In this document: in pieces, positions 8,324 to 17,494 of the stretch
Layout of the letters: every line of letters begins with the position of its first letter
How positions within the stretch are numbered: the first letter of the stretch is position 1
Assembly: GCA_036823295.1 (NCBI GenBank)
Contig: DAISGD010000010.1
Coordinates: 1-64,000, forward strand
Direction: 5' to 3'
DNA: 64,000 bases
DNA from: UBA4742 sp002403895
Lineage (GTDB): Bacteria; Actinomycetota; Acidimicrobiia; Acidimicrobiales; Acidimicrobilacustridaceae
The notes under the pieces: model-generated
What the model was told of the DNA's origin: nothing
Seen by the model: only the letters and a program-made list of their open reading frames with translations
Database searches by the model: none
Translations under genes and position numbers: made by a program

Positions 8324-9469
8324 ATGCACCCCCTCGACGAGTACCCCATCCACCAGGCCCCGCTGTCGATGGAGCACGTGGTCTCGAGTGACCGCAATGC
8401 CTACGACCGCACCTACTTCAATGCCCACGACCGCACCGGCGACCTGTTCCTGGTGACCGGCTTCGGCGTCTACCCCAATCTCGGGGTCAAGGATGCCTAT
8501 GCCACTGTGCGCCATGGTGACCACCAGGTGACGGTGCGCATGTCCGACGCCATCGGCACCGGCGCCGACGACGACCGGCTCCACCCCCAGGTCGGCCCCT
8601 ACCGCATCGAGGTCATCGAGCCGCTGCACAAGGTCCGCCTGATCTGTGAGGCCGCCGACCACGGCGTCGAGTTCGATCTCACCTGGACGGGTTCGTTCCC
8701 TGTGGTGGAGGAACCGGCCCACGTCATGCGCCAGGGAGGCAAGGTCATCCTCGACGCCTGCCGCTTCGCCCAGGTCGGGACCTGGGCCGGCACGCTGCGC
8801 CTCGACGACATCGAATGGACGGCCACCGACGACGTGTGGGTGGGCACCCGGGACCGCTCGTGGGGCATCCGTCCCGTGGGCGAGCCCGAGCCCCCCGGTC
8901 GGGCGACGGCCGAAGCCGACCCGGACTTCGGGTTCTGGTGGATGTACACCCCGTTGCGCTTCGACGACTACGCCATCGTGCTCATCGCCCAGGAGGACGC
9001 CAACGGGCACCGCGTCCTGAGCGAGGCGGTGCGGGTGTGGCCGGCCGAGAGCGGGCGCCACGACGAACAGTTGGGGTGGCCCCGCTTCGACGTCCACTAC
9101 CGCCCCGGCACCCGCAGTCCGGCGGGGACGACCGTGCACCTGACCGAACCCGACGGCACGCCGTTCACCATGGAGATCGAGACCGTGGGCGATGGCCGGG
9201 GCTTCGTGGCCCTCATGGCCGGCCCGGGCTACGGGGGCGACCCCGACTGGGGGCACGGCCAGTGGCGAGGCCGGGACTGGATCGAGCGCTTCGAGGTGGA
9301 CACGACCGACCCGGCCGTCGCCGGTCGCATCCCCTTCGGCATGAGCGACCACGTCGGCCGGGCCCGCATCGGCGACGCCGAGGGGTGGGGCCTGTTCGAG
9401 CACGCCACCATCGGGGTCCATCGCCCGTCCGGGTTCGACGACTTCTTCGCCGTCGCCCCCGACGCCTGA
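8324..9469 (+). CDS. Conserved protein resembling AttH/CrtC-like lipocalin-fold proteins
   Basis: 381 residues with no signal peptide or membrane segment. The centre contains VWVGTRDRSWGIRPVGEPEP. A comparable RSWG(V/I)R segment is found in the AttH / hydroxyneurosporene-synthase-like superfamily, which has tandem lipocalin-like barrels. Such genes are frequent in actinobacteria next to lipid or steroid enzymes, and here a P450 lies directly upstream. The substrate is unknown and the family call is from motif memory. Confidence 0.6.
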   Translation: MHPLDEYPIHQAPLSMEHVVSSDRNAYDRTYFNAHDRTGDLFLVTGFGVYPNLGVKDAYATVRHGDHQVTVRMSDAIGTGADDDRLHPQVGPYRIEVIEPLHKVRLICEAADHGVEFDLTWTGSFPVVEEPAHVMRQGGKVILDACRFAQVGTWAGTLRLDDIEWTATDDVWVGTRDRSWGIRPVGEPEPPGRATAEADPDFGFWWMYTPLRFDDYAIVLIAQEDANGHRVLSEAVRVWPAESGRHDEQLGWPRFDVHYRPGTRSPAGTTVHLTEPDGTPFTMEIETVGDGRGFVALMAGPGYGGDPDWGHGQWRGRDWIERFEVDTTDPAVAGRIPFGMSDHVGRARIGDAEGWGLFEHATIGVHRPSGFDDFFAVAPDA

Positions 9470-9505
9470 CCCGTCCACCCATCTCCCCCGTGCCCGACCT
9501 CCCCG

Positions 9506-9570
9506 TTCCGGCGACGATTTGGTGCGTCATAGATTTGGTGCGTCATAGGGGACCGGATCGTCGCCAGAGG
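9506..9570. repeat. Extragenic palindrome family A, copy 1
   Basis: Arms at 9507-9518 and 9557-9568 (GGCGACGAT against ATCGTCGCC, one mismatch over 12) enclose a loop. The loop contains a perfect 16-base tandem duplication, GATTTGGTGCGTCATA, at 9516-9531 and 9532-9547. It sits between two convergent genes. Related copies are at 11774-11821 and 62118-62163. Confidence 0.7.
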
Positions 9571-9622
9571 TGGGAGTGGGCCACTCCCGCTGCCCCGACG
9601 CGACCGGCCAGTCAAGGCGCGG

Positions 9623-11311
9623 TCAGGTGTCGAGCCAGGTCTCGGTCAGCCGGGTCACGAAGCTGAATCCTCCCGGCCCGCCCAAGGGGTAGGAGGCCTG
9701 GCCGTCGGGCAGCGGGCCGTTGGTCATGCCTCGCACCTTGTTGCTGGCAAAGACCAGAAAGCGACCGCGCGCCAGCCAGATGTAGGGCAGGTCCTGGTTG
9801 AGCCGCGCCGCCACGACGGCGTAGTCGTCCTTGCGCACCGCGGAGTCGTCGGAGGCCCGGGCGGCTCGCAGGGCCTTGTCGATCTCCGGATCTTTGTTTC
9901 GGGCGATGTTGAGCCCGAGCTCGCCGACCGGGGCGGCGTTGTCCGAGATCCACCACACGTAGTCGTAGTCCGGGTCGGGGGACCCGAACTGTCCCCAGGC
10001 CACCGCCTGGTAGTGGCCGGTCACCGCATCGACGATGAGCTTCGACTGCTCGACCTGGGCGATGTCCACCTTCATGCCGGCCTGTTCCCATGCCTGCTTG
10101 AGGTACTGGGCCTGGAGTCGGCCGTCGCTGGTCGGCTGGGCGAGCAGTGAGAAGGCCAGGGGGTGGCCTGTCTCCTGCTCGTAGGCCTTGACTCGCTCCT
10201 TGGCTTTGTCGAGGTCGTAGCTGGGGTAGGGCGCCTCGCGGTAGTACGGAGTCCCTTCCCGGAAGACGTTGCTCACCGGATCGGTGACGTTCTGGTCCAC
10301 GGTGGCGATGTAGTCCGGCTGGTTGGTGGCGTAGGCCACGGCCTGCCGGGCGGTGAGGTTGTCGAACGGGGGCGAGCCGACGTTGAGTTGCACGAACGCC
10401 TCCTCCGTCTCGCCCTGGTTCTGCACCGACTGGAGCCTGCCCGCCTTGGTGGCCTGGTCCACCTGGATCACGGCTACGGGTGTCGACGTGTAGGCCATGT
10501 CGATGTCACCGGCGAGCATGGCGTCGACCTTGGTGGTCGGCTCGGTGAGTACCGAGAAGTCCACCCCGTCGAGGTAGGGCAGCGCGTTCCCGTCGGCGTC
10601 ATGGCGCCAGTAGTTCGGGTTCCTGGTCACGGTGAAGTGGTTGTCCGGCACCCATTCCTTGAACACGAAGGGGCCCGTGCCCACCGGAGCACGTGACCCG
10701 TTGGGGTCAGTCAGCATCGACGGCGAGGGCACCATGCCGAGCTGGCCGGTCAGTGACGAGGGGAACGCCGCCCACGGCGCCTTCATGAAGAAGTCGGCGG
10801 TCAGGTCACCGGTGACCTCCACCCGATCGAGATCAGCGATGGCCGGCCGGGTGAGGGCAGATGCCAGATGGGCGTCGAACATCGTCTTGAGCACGGCCGC
10901 GGTCAGCTTGGTGCCGTCGTGGAACGTCACCCCCGGACGGAGCTTCACCGTCCACCTGGTGAAGTTGGCGTTGGGCGTGAACGACTCGGCCAGGTAGGGC
11001 TCGGCCTTGGTGTCGACGTCATAGGCAGCCAGCGCGTCGAACACCGCCAGCCCGATCTCGGTGCCGGAGGGGCCCCACCGGTTCTTCGTGGGGTCGAAGC
11101 CGTCGCTCTCCCCGTCGACCGCATAGCGAAGCGTCCCGCCCGTCTTGAGCGGGCCCGACGGGGCGAGGGTCACATCGGCACCGGGCGTCGTCGCCGGCAC
11201 AGCCGACGGGTCGCCCCCACCCCCTTTGTTCCCGCAGGCGGCGGCCACGACGACAACAACCAACGCGACGGCCATGACCACGAGCCGAGTCATGGAACGA
11301 TGCGTGGTCAT
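9623..11311 (-). CDS. Peptide/nickel-type ABC substrate-binding lipoprotein (SBP family 5)
   Basis: 562 residues. MTTHRSMTRLV precedes a hydrophobic stretch ending in the lipobox VVAAACG, so it is a lipid-anchored extracellular binding protein. The body shows the family-5 pattern: GGTLRYAVDGESDGFDPTK, the segment W-T-V-K-L-R-P-G-V-T-F-H-D-G-T, then GTGPFVFKEW and NPNYW. The start at 11311 has GGGGGA five bases ahead. An open frame continues upstream to 11590 but lacks protein character. No permease or ATPase genes are adjacent, so it is an orphan binding protein. Confidence 0.9.
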   Translation of the reverse strand: MTTHRSMTRLVVMAVALVVVVVAAACGNKGGGGDPSAVPATTPGADVTLAPSGPLKTGGTLRYAVDGESDGFDPTKNRWGPSGTEIGLAVFDALAAYDVDTKAEPYLAESFTPNANFTRWTVKLRPGVTFHDGTKLTAAVLKTMFDAHLASALTRPAIADLDRVEVTGDLTADFFMKAPWAAFPSSLTGQLGMVPSPSMLTDPNGSRAPVGTGPFVFKEWVPDNHFTVTRNPNYWRHDADGNALPYLDGVDFSVLTEPTTKVDAMLAGDIDMAYTSTPVAVIQVDQATKAGRLQSVQNQGETEEAFVQLNVGSPPFDNLTARQAVAYATNQPDYIATVDQNVTDPVSNVFREGTPYYREAPYPSYDLDKAKERVKAYEQETGHPLAFSLLAQPTSDGRLQAQYLKQAWEQAGMKVDIAQVEQSKLIVDAVTGHYQAVAWGQFGSPDPDYDYVWWISDNAAPVGELGLNIARNKDPEIDKALRAARASDDSAVRKDDYAVVAARLNQDLPYIWLARGRFLVFASNKVRGMTNGPLPDGQASYPLGGPGGFSFVTRLTETWLDT

Positions 11312-11462
11312 GTATCCCCCGATGACTGGCCGACTGCCGGCGTCGCCATCATGACGGACCCGGCGGCGCCGTGCGATCCAGAGATCGGGCAGCCATCGGG
11401 CGATCATCGGGACGGGCGGTCGTCTAGGGTCGGAGGCGTCGCCGACCGGGAGGGTACGGACC

Positions 11463-11747
11463 ATGTGTTGTTTCGTCGGAGTGCTAGCCATGCTCTCCCC
11501 GCGGCTGGCCATCTTCCTGCTCTGGCTGTTCGGCGACCGCATGACCATCGCCTTCGACCATTTCTGGATGGGGTTCCTCGGCTTCCTCATCCTCCCGTGG
11601 ACAACGCTGGCCTGGGCCGTCTGCTACGCCCCCGTGCGCGGCGTGAAGGGCTTCGGCTGGTTCATCGTGATCTTCGGTTTCCTCCTCGACATCAGCTCGT
11701 ACTCGGGCAGCGCCCGGGCCCGCCAGAGGCAGGGCGCGACCACCTGA
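11463..11747 (+). CDS. Small integral membrane protein
   Basis: 94 residues with three hydrophobic segments (about 8-22, 35-53 and 64-80) and a short basic tail ARARQRQ. The ATG at 11463 is preceded by GGGAGGG at a good spacing. Orphan small membrane proteins of this form are common in Actinobacteria. I cannot assign a function. Confidence 0.6.
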   Translation: MCCFVGVLAMLSPRLAIFLLWLFGDRMTIAFDHFWMGFLGFLILPWTTLAWAVCYAPVRGVKGFGWFIVIFGFLLDISSYSGSARARQRQGATT

Positions 11748-11773
11748 CTCCCCGCTTCTGAACCGTTCCCTCG

Positions 11774-11821
11774 TTCTGGCGATGATTTGGTGCCCCCTGG
11801 GGGACAGGATCGTCGCCAGAA
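11774..11821. repeat. Extragenic palindrome family A, copy 2
   Basis: Arms 11774-11786 and 11809-11821 pair over 13 bases with one mismatch. The loop contains a second small stem, CCCCC-TG-GGGGG. It lies between convergent genes and could act as a bidirectional terminator. Confidence 0.7.
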
Positions 11822-11836
11822 GCGCAGAAGGTCTGG

Positions 11837-12301
11837 TCAGTGCAGGCCGTGGAGGAGGTGCTGGCTGAGGTCGCCGGTCAGATCGGTGAACAGGTGACGG
11901 CGGGTGAAGCGCCACTCGAGCGATCCGTCGCTCGCCGCTCGACGCCCGAACGTGTCGTGGTAGCGGCCGACGATGATGGGCTGCAGGGCCAGGACGTCGG
12001 TCTGCTGGAACACGGTGTAGGAGCTGTGCACCGTCGCGATGCCCGCGTCGGCGTCGACCGCGACGATCGGGTTCGACAGCAGGTGGCGGGAGCGGGGTGT
12101 GCCGTCGGAATAGCGGCGGGTCCAGTCCACGTACATGGCCAGGATGGTGTCGCGCCCATGCTGCTCGCCGGGCACGCCCTCGACGGTGATGACGCAGTCG
12201 GCCAGCAGGTCGGCCACCGCTTCGAAGTCGCCGAGATCGATGAGTTCGGCGTAGCGGTACAACACATTGGTCACGGCGACGGCATCAGGAACGTCAGTCA
12301 T
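11837..12301 (-). CDS. SnoaL/NTF2-like family protein
   Basis: 154 residues with the SnoaL-like layout: N-terminal helix IDLGDFEAVADLLADC, a central HGRDTILAMY strand-helix, RHLLSNPIVAVD, and a C-terminal WRFTRRHLFTDLTGDLSQHL. Members are small cone-shaped enzymes or ligand-binding proteins. The substrate cannot be predicted. It is divergent from the LLM oxidoreductase gene at 12352, separated by 50 bases, so the two may share regulation. Confidence 0.75.
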   Translation of the reverse strand: MTDVPDAVAVTNVLYRYAELIDLGDFEAVADLLADCVITVEGVPGEQHGRDTILAMYVDWTRRYSDGTPRSRHLLSNPIVAVDADAGIATVHSSYTVFQQTDVLALQPIIVGRYHDTFGRRAASDGSLEWRFTRRHLFTDLTGDLSQHLLHGLH

Positions 12302-12351
12302 GACCCCTTCCTAGCCGCCCACCGGGGGAAGGACTCGCTAACGTCCCGGCG

Positions 12352-13182
12352 ATGCGCTTCGGTATCCATCTCCCTCAGTACGGCCGGGCGGCGGGGCCTG
12401 ACGGCATCACCCGCGCCGCCCGCCAGGCGGAGGACCTGGGCTTTGCCGACGTCTGGGTGAGTGACCATCTGGCCATCCCCGCCTCGGCGCCCTACCCGCC
12501 GGCGTTCCTGTACGAGCCGCTCATCACCTTGACGTGGGCCGCGGCGGCCACCCAACGCATCGGGTTGGGTACCAGTGTGTTGGTGCTGCCCTACCGCCAT
12601 CCGGTGCACCTGGCCAAGGAGTTGGCATCGCTGGACAACCTGAGCGGGGGCCGGCTCGTCGTCGGTGCCGCCGCCGGATGGCTCCAGGGCGAGTTCGACG
12701 CGCTGGGCGTGCCCTTCGCCGAGCGAGGCCCTCGCACCGACGAAGCGCTCGACGTGTTGCGGGCTTGCTGGGAGGGCCCGCAGCCCGTCGACTTCGACGG
12801 CAAGTTCACCACGCTCGACCAGATGCGGATCATGCCCACGCCCGACCGTCACATCCCCATCTGGATCGGCGGCTCGTCCGCCCCGGCGCTGCGCCGGGCT
12901 GTGGCCCACGGCGACGGCTGGCAGGGCACCTTCCTCGACGTCGACGCCGCCGCGGCGGTCGCCGCCACGCTGCGGGCCGAGCGGCCGGAGTCGACCTTCA
13001 CCCTGTCCATGCGGGTGGATTGGGACGGGTTGAGTAGCGACCACGACGACCTGCGGCGCCAGCTGGCCGGCTATGCCGAGGCCGGCATCAGCCACGTGAT
13101 CACCAGCGTCCGCCAAAACACCATCGACGACTGGTTGCGGTCGGTGGAGGCATTGCGGGACCTGGCCGCCTCGGTGGCCTGA
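12352..13182 (+). CDS. LLM-class F420-dependent oxidoreductase
   Basis: 276 residues of the luciferase-like TIM-barrel family. Seen: MRFGIHLPQYGRAAGPD at the N-terminus, AEDLGFADVWVSDHL, RIGLGTSVLVLPYRHP, LSGGRLVVGAAAGW, and IPIWIGGSSAPALRRA. This pattern is typical of actinobacterial F420-dependent (TIGR03619-like) enzymes. The cofactor is inferred from the family, not shown. Length matches the family. Confidence 0.88.
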   Translation: MRFGIHLPQYGRAAGPDGITRAARQAEDLGFADVWVSDHLAIPASAPYPPAFLYEPLITLTWAAAATQRIGLGTSVLVLPYRHPVHLAKELASLDNLSGGRLVVGAAAGWLQGEFDALGVPFAERGPRTDEALDVLRACWEGPQPVDFDGKFTTLDQMRIMPTPDRHIPIWIGGSSAPALRRAVAHGDGWQGTFLDVDAAAAVAATLRAERPESTFTLSMRVDWDGLSSDHDDLRRQLAGYAEAGISHVITSVRQNTIDDWLRSVEALRDLAASVA

Positions 13183-13327
13183 GTTCGTCGACCGCAACGC
13201 GTGACGACGGCCTTTCCCAACCTCGCTTTTTGCTGGCGGCCACGGCGCGGGGCAATGCGGCGTCACCATCTTGGCCCTGCGGCCGACGGGTCCTGTCGCG
13301 GGCCCGACGGTCGGCCTCGCCGACCGG

Positions 13328-14740
13328 TCAGGACGTGTCGAGGTTCCAGATGGTGAGGTTGGCGCCGACCGCGGATCGCCACGGGTCGCTGGGTGGGTGA
13401 TGGCTGGCGCGTTGTTCGGCGGTCGGGGGCGGCCACCAGTGCCATTCGTCGCCGTGGCGTTCCAAGCGGGCGCCGTCTCTCGTTTTCTGGTTGTGGTGGA
13501 ACTGGCACAACAAGTTCAGATTGTCGGTGGAGCCGGATCCACCCTTGGCGTAGTCGTCGCGGTGGTCGCGTTGGGTGCGCCGAGCGAAGCCGCAGCCGTT
13601 CACGACGCAGCACCAGTCCCGCGCTTTGACGGCGAGCTTGACGGCTTTGCGGATCGAGCGGGTCGCCGAGGCATAGGTGGTGATGTCGACACCGTCATGG
13701 ACGAGGGCGTGCACGATCGCTTCGGGTAGCAGTTGGTTGACCCAGTCGACGTCGACCGGCCCGACGCCGATGATCTCGCAGCGTTCGCCGGTGGCGACGT
13801 AGCCACGTTTCAACGCGATGCCGTCGACCAGCACCAGGATCTCGGCTTTCACCCCTGGCCCGAGTAGGGGCGGCGGTGACAGCGCCGGCGCGTCGCTTGA
13901 CTCGTCCGGCGGGCTGTGGTCATCTTCGGCCGCGGGTGGGTCCGTCGGTTGATCGGTCGTCGCGTCCGCCGGTTGCTGGGTCGCATCAGGCCGCACAGGT
14001 CCCATCCGGCCGGCGGTCAACATGGCGAGGAGCGCATCGGCGGCGTACGCCTCGGCCGGTTCGCGGCGGCCCTCACGGCGGGCCCGGGTGAACTCGGCGT
14101 CGGTAGCGCGTTTCAATTCCGCCGCATGCACCGCCCAATCCTTGGGGGCGAACCCGGCGTGCAGGATCACCAGGCCGTCAGCGTCGGTGCGGGTCCGTCC
14201 GAAGCGCCGGGCCCGCAACCGGGCATGCTTGGCCGCTTCGTCTTCCGCGGAGCGCGCCGCTTGACGCACCCGGGCGGCGGAATCAACCAACTGGCGGTGA
14301 TCACCTTTGGTGGCGACGGCCAACAGGCCGGCCTCCGCGGTGGGGTCCACCGCGAAGGCACCGACGATTTCGCGGGCCGCCGCCGCCGACACTTCACCGG
14401 CGGCGAACGCGTCCGCGGTGGCCGGACACCCCTCCAGACGTTTCGCGGTATCCAACAACGACGCGGCTGCCCCCACCGGGTCACCGGTCTGAGAAGCCAT
14501 CCACTCCGCCGCATTGCGATGCCCGGCGTGTTTCCACATCGACGACACATCCACCCGCCGCGCGGCACGCCCCTTGGCGGCAACCACCTTACGTTCCAAC
14601 GCCGACAACCGGCGCACCGCGTCAGCCGCCTGAGAAGCGGTCAACACGTCCGGCACGAACCCGCCACAGAACGCATCGACCGCGGCTTCCGCCGACGCCA
14701 AATCGCCAATCGCTCGTGTCTCCAGAACCGCCGTTCCCAT
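13328..14740 (-). CDS. DUF222 / 13E12-type HNH endonuclease-domain protein
   Basis: 470 residues. The N-terminal DUF222 region (about residues 20-240) is followed by a Pro/Asp-rich linker and a C-terminal HNH motif: CCVVNGCGF, then RDHRDDYAKGG, then NLNLLCQFHH. These proteins are multi-copy, repeat-like genes (REP13E12 in mycobacteria) with unproven function. The ATG at 14740 starts MGTAVLETRA; the frame is open to 14878 but that part is not protein-like. The reading direction is opposite to the LLM gene. Confidence 0.88.
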   Translation of the reverse strand: MGTAVLETRAIGDLASAEAAVDAFCGGFVPDVLTASQAADAVRRLSALERKVVAAKGRAARRVDVSSMWKHAGHRNAAEWMASQTGDPVGAAASLLDTAKRLEGCPATADAFAAGEVSAAAAREIVGAFAVDPTAEAGLLAVATKGDHRQLVDSAARVRQAARSAEDEAAKHARLRARRFGRTRTDADGLVILHAGFAPKDWAVHAAELKRATDAEFTRARREGRREPAEAYAADALLAMLTAGRMGPVRPDATQQPADATTDQPTDPPAAEDDHSPPDESSDAPALSPPPLLGPGVKAEILVLVDGIALKRGYVATGERCEIIGVGPVDVDWVNQLLPEAIVHALVHDGVDITTYASATRSIRKAVKLAVKARDWCCVVNGCGFARRTQRDHRDDYAKGGSGSTDNLNLLCQFHHNQKTRDGARLERHGDEWHWWPPPTAEQRASHHPPSDPWRSAVGANLTIWNLDTS

Positions 14741-14862
14741 GGCGCCACCCAACCACGAACACCAGTTCGAGGCAAGCCCTTTCGCGCACTTTCCGCATAT
14801 TCCTGAGTCCCCCTGAATCAACCTGATTGACCCACGAACCACGCAGCCCCGGCGCAACCGCC

Positions 14863-15342
14863 CTAACCGTCGAGCCACTCGTCGAGGACTTCGAGCTCGC
14901 CCGGGGTGACGACCACAGGGTTGCCCACCCTCGGCGCTCGCAGGATCTCCGCCATGGCGAAGCGAGGGTCGGCCCGCAGCTCGGCCCGGCGGATCGGCTC
15001 GTCCAGCCGATCGAGGTCGACGGGGACGAACGGACGGGTCTGGCGCTGCGCCTGCCGATCGGTCCAGCGCGGATCATCCAGATCGCCGTCGCGCTGCATG
15101 ACCTCACCCGTCACCGAACCCGCCGCCCAGATCCCCGGCGTGAGGCGGGCCGAGGCCGGTCCCGTGATCCACAGGAAGCAACGCTGACCCGGCACCAACA
15201 GATCGACTCGGGGCGACTCGGCCAGACGCCACGAACCAGCGGGCTCGTCCGACGCCAGCCACCCAGCGATGTCCCATACGTCGGGACGCGCCTTGAGAAT
15301 CCACGCCCCGATCTCATACCCGCCCGGCGTACGCCCGATCAC
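14863..15342 (-). CDS. EVE-domain (PUA-like) protein
   Basis: About 160 residues. The segment GAWILKARPDVWDIAGWL and the later VPGQRCFLWITGPASARL with IWAAGSVTGEV match the EVE-domain pattern (start W-[IL]-L-K-x-x-P, central GxxxxLW, then G-x-x-G-x-[VI]). EVE domains bind modified bases in RNA or DNA. I place the start at the GTG at 15342; the open frame extends to 15468 but the extra residues are not protein-like. It lies 122 bases upstream of the HNH gene on the same strand. Confidence 0.6.
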   Translation of the reverse strand: MIGRTPGGYEIGAWILKARPDVWDIAGWLASDEPAGSWRLAESPRVDLLVPGQRCFLWITGPASARLTPGIWAAGSVTGEVMQRDGDLDDPRWTDRQAQRQTRPFVPVDLDRLDEPIRRAELRADPRFAMAEILRAPRVGNPVVVTPGELEVLDEWLDG

Positions 15343-15470
15343 GAACCGCGCCCCATCACCCGTCGTGCCCGCAACACAAGCTGCGCGCCGGCACCAGTTT
15401 CGCCCACAACACGAACCGCCCTCATCACCGCTCGCGTCGACGCACTGGATCGGTGAGGGATGGGCCAAGG

Positions 15471-16613
15471 TCAGGCGGCCACGAAGGCCGAGCCCATGAG
15501 CTCGGCGAAGTTGCCGGAGTAGAACCGTTCCCGGTCGGCGTCCGACACGTCGACCATGGCCGCCTCGAACTTGGCTTCCGGGTCCCGCCCGCCCTCGAGG
15601 TGGGGGAAGTCACTGGAAAACAGCACCATCTCGGCGCCGATCTGATCGATGATCCAGCCCACGTCCTCGCCGGGGAAAGGGGTGAACTTCACCCGTTGGC
15701 GGATGTAGTCCGAGGCGAGCTGGGGCAGGGCGGACAGGTCCGGCTCGGTCTTCTGGAACATCCGCTGGGCATGGTCGAGCTTGCGCAGGAAGGTGACGAC
15801 GAACTCGGCCCCCTGCTCGGCGCACCCACAACGCAGCGACGGGAACCGCTCGAACACGCCGTCGAAGGCGAGGGTGGCCAACAGGATCTCCGGCCACTTG
15901 GCGATGCCCACGTAGTCCTTCGACCGGATGTTCTCCCCACCGCCGAGGAAGTCGGTGGGGCGGGGCCGCCCGTTGTCGACGTAGCCGCTGGGCAGGAGCG
16001 GGCCGGCCGCCCCGACGTGGAGCATGAAGGGGGCATCGGCATCGTTCAGCCGGCCCCACACCCTGTCGTAGTCCGGATGGGAGGGAGCGCGACCCGACTC
16101 GCGGGCGCTGGCGCTGACCAGCACCGAACCGCAGCCCATGGCCAGGGCGGCCTCGACCTCCTCGCCGGCCCGGCCCGGATCGTGGAACGGAACGAGCCCC
16201 ACCGCGAGGAGGCGGGGATCGGCCGAGCAGAATTCGACCAGGGCCCGGTTGTGGGCCCGGGCGCCGCCGTACACGACGTCGAGGTCGCGGCTGGTGAGGA
16301 ACTGGTTGGGGGCGAACGTGGAAAACACCAACTGGGCGTCGATGCCCAACAGGTCCAGCGCTTCGGACCGTTCGGTGGGATCGAACGCGCCAAAGGCCTT
16401 GTAGCCGGCGCCACCCAGCCGGGCTCGCACCCGATCCCCCTTGTTGGATCCGGCCGGTCGGGCCGCCACCAGGGCGTCTGCCGTGGCCCGGTCGAAGAAG
16501 CCGACCGCATCCCGCAGGCGACCCCGGACCCCTGGATCGGCATAGGGCGTGATCCAATCGCCCGGCTCCAGCACGTGGCTGTCGGCGTCGAAACGGCGGC
16601 GCTCGATCTGCAT
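15471..16613 (-). CDS. Amidohydrolase-family (amidohydrolase 2) protein
   Basis: 380 residues. It opens with RRFDADSHVLEPGDW, the D-x-D-S-H-x-x-E form of the metal-binding start of this TIM-barrel family. It also has MLHVGAAG, LAFDGVFERFPSLRCGCAEQGAEFV and FSSDFPHLEGGRDPE near the end. Relatives include decarboxylases and hydrolases of aromatic or lipid-like substrates. It is divergent from a TetR gene, with a perfect palindrome between them, so it is probably repressed by that regulator. Confidence 0.88.
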   Translation of the reverse strand: MQIERRRFDADSHVLEPGDWITPYADPGVRGRLRDAVGFFDRATADALVAARPAGSNKGDRVRARLGGAGYKAFGAFDPTERSEALDLLGIDAQLVFSTFAPNQFLTSRDLDVVYGGARAHNRALVEFCSADPRLLAVGLVPFHDPGRAGEEVEAALAMGCGSVLVSASARESGRAPSHPDYDRVWGRLNDADAPFMLHVGAAGPLLPSGYVDNGRPRPTDFLGGGENIRSKDYVGIAKWPEILLATLAFDGVFERFPSLRCGCAEQGAEFVVTFLRKLDHAQRMFQKTEPDLSALPQLASDYIRQRVKFTPFPGEDVGWIIDQIGAEMVLFSSDFPHLEGGRDPEAKFEAAMVDVSDADRERFYSGNFAELMGSAFVAA

Positions 16614-16644
16614 GGGTTCCCCCCGGTGGCCTGCCCGACTAAGT

Positions 16645-16664
16645 TAGTGACGGTACCGTCACTA
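16645..16664. promoter_or_regulatory. Perfect 20-base palindrome, likely TetR operator
   Basis: TAGTGACGGTACCGTCACTA is a perfect palindrome in the 134-base gap between the amidohydrolase gene (minus) and the TetR gene (plus). Its position between a regulator and its divergent neighbour is the classic arrangement for a TetR-family operator. Confidence 0.65.
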
Positions 16665-16747
16665 CAGGGGCCCAGTCAAGGCACTCCTCGACCCCCGAAC
16701 CGACCAGTCCAGCCGCGTAGACGACCAGACGTGCCCGAGGGTGATCC

Positions 16748-17407
16748 ATGACCACCACCACCACACACCCCCGGACCCCGAGCCCGGAGCGGCGGCGACG
16801 GCTGCCGGCCCAAGCGCGCCGGACCCAGTTCCTCGACACCGCAGCCGAACTGGTGGCCGAGAGCGGCACCGACGCCATCACCATGGAGGGGGTGGCGGCA
16901 CGGGCCGGCGTGAGCAAGGCGCTCGGGTACCGCTACTTCGACAACGCCGACGATCTGCTCCTCGCCCTGCACGAACGGGAGATGGCCGAGGTCGGGGCTC
17001 GGGTGGGGGCGGCCATGGCCCAGGCGGTCACGTTCGAGGACACCATCCGGGCCTCGCTCACCACGTGGTTGGACATCCTGGCCGAGCGCGGCGCGGTGAT
17101 CACCAACCTCATGCAGGCGCGCCCGGTGTCAGGCCCCGTCGAGCGCCAGAGCCGCGAGATCCATGCGTCGGTCAGCGAGTTCTACGGGACCAAGGGGGCG
17201 GAGTCGTTCGGCCTCACGCCGCGGACGGCCACCGCGGCGGCCAGCATCTTGTTGAGCGGACTCAACGGTCTCATCGATTGTTGGGTGAATCGCCAGATGC
17301 CACGCCGGGAGCTGATCGACATCTACACCACGATGTGCGTCGGAGCGATGCAGGCCCTGGCCGATCAGCCGCCGCTCATCGGCGGGCCGTCAACCGCGCC
17401 CCACTGA
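16748..17407 (+). CDS. TetR-family transcriptional regulator
   Basis: 219 residues. The N-terminal helix-turn-helix reads ITMEGVAARAGVSKALGYRYF (about residues 40-60), followed by an all-helical ligand domain. The ATG at 16748 is preceded by GAGGG. It is divergent from the amidohydrolase gene and probably controls it and itself through the palindrome at 16645-16664. The inducer is unknown. Confidence 0.9.
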   Translation: MTTTTTHPRTPSPERRRRLPAQARRTQFLDTAAELVAESGTDAITMEGVAARAGVSKALGYRYFDNADDLLLALHEREMAEVGARVGAAMAQAVTFEDTIRASLTTWLDILAERGAVITNLMQARPVSGPVERQSREIHASVSEFYGTKGAESFGLTPRTATAAASILLSGLNGLIDCWVNRQMPRRELIDIYTTMCVGAMQALADQPPLIGGPSTAPH

Positions 17408-17494
17408 CGGACGGGATGTCGGTCATGGCCAGTCCTGGCCACTCGCCCTCCCGGCTGCCGGTCGAGGCCTTCGGCATCGGCATGGATGGCACCC

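Noticed and set aside
15453..16751. Long plus-strand frame (432 codons) opposite the amidohydrolase gene
   Set aside because: Antisense of a well-supported gene and without motifs; high GC content leaves the opposite strand open.
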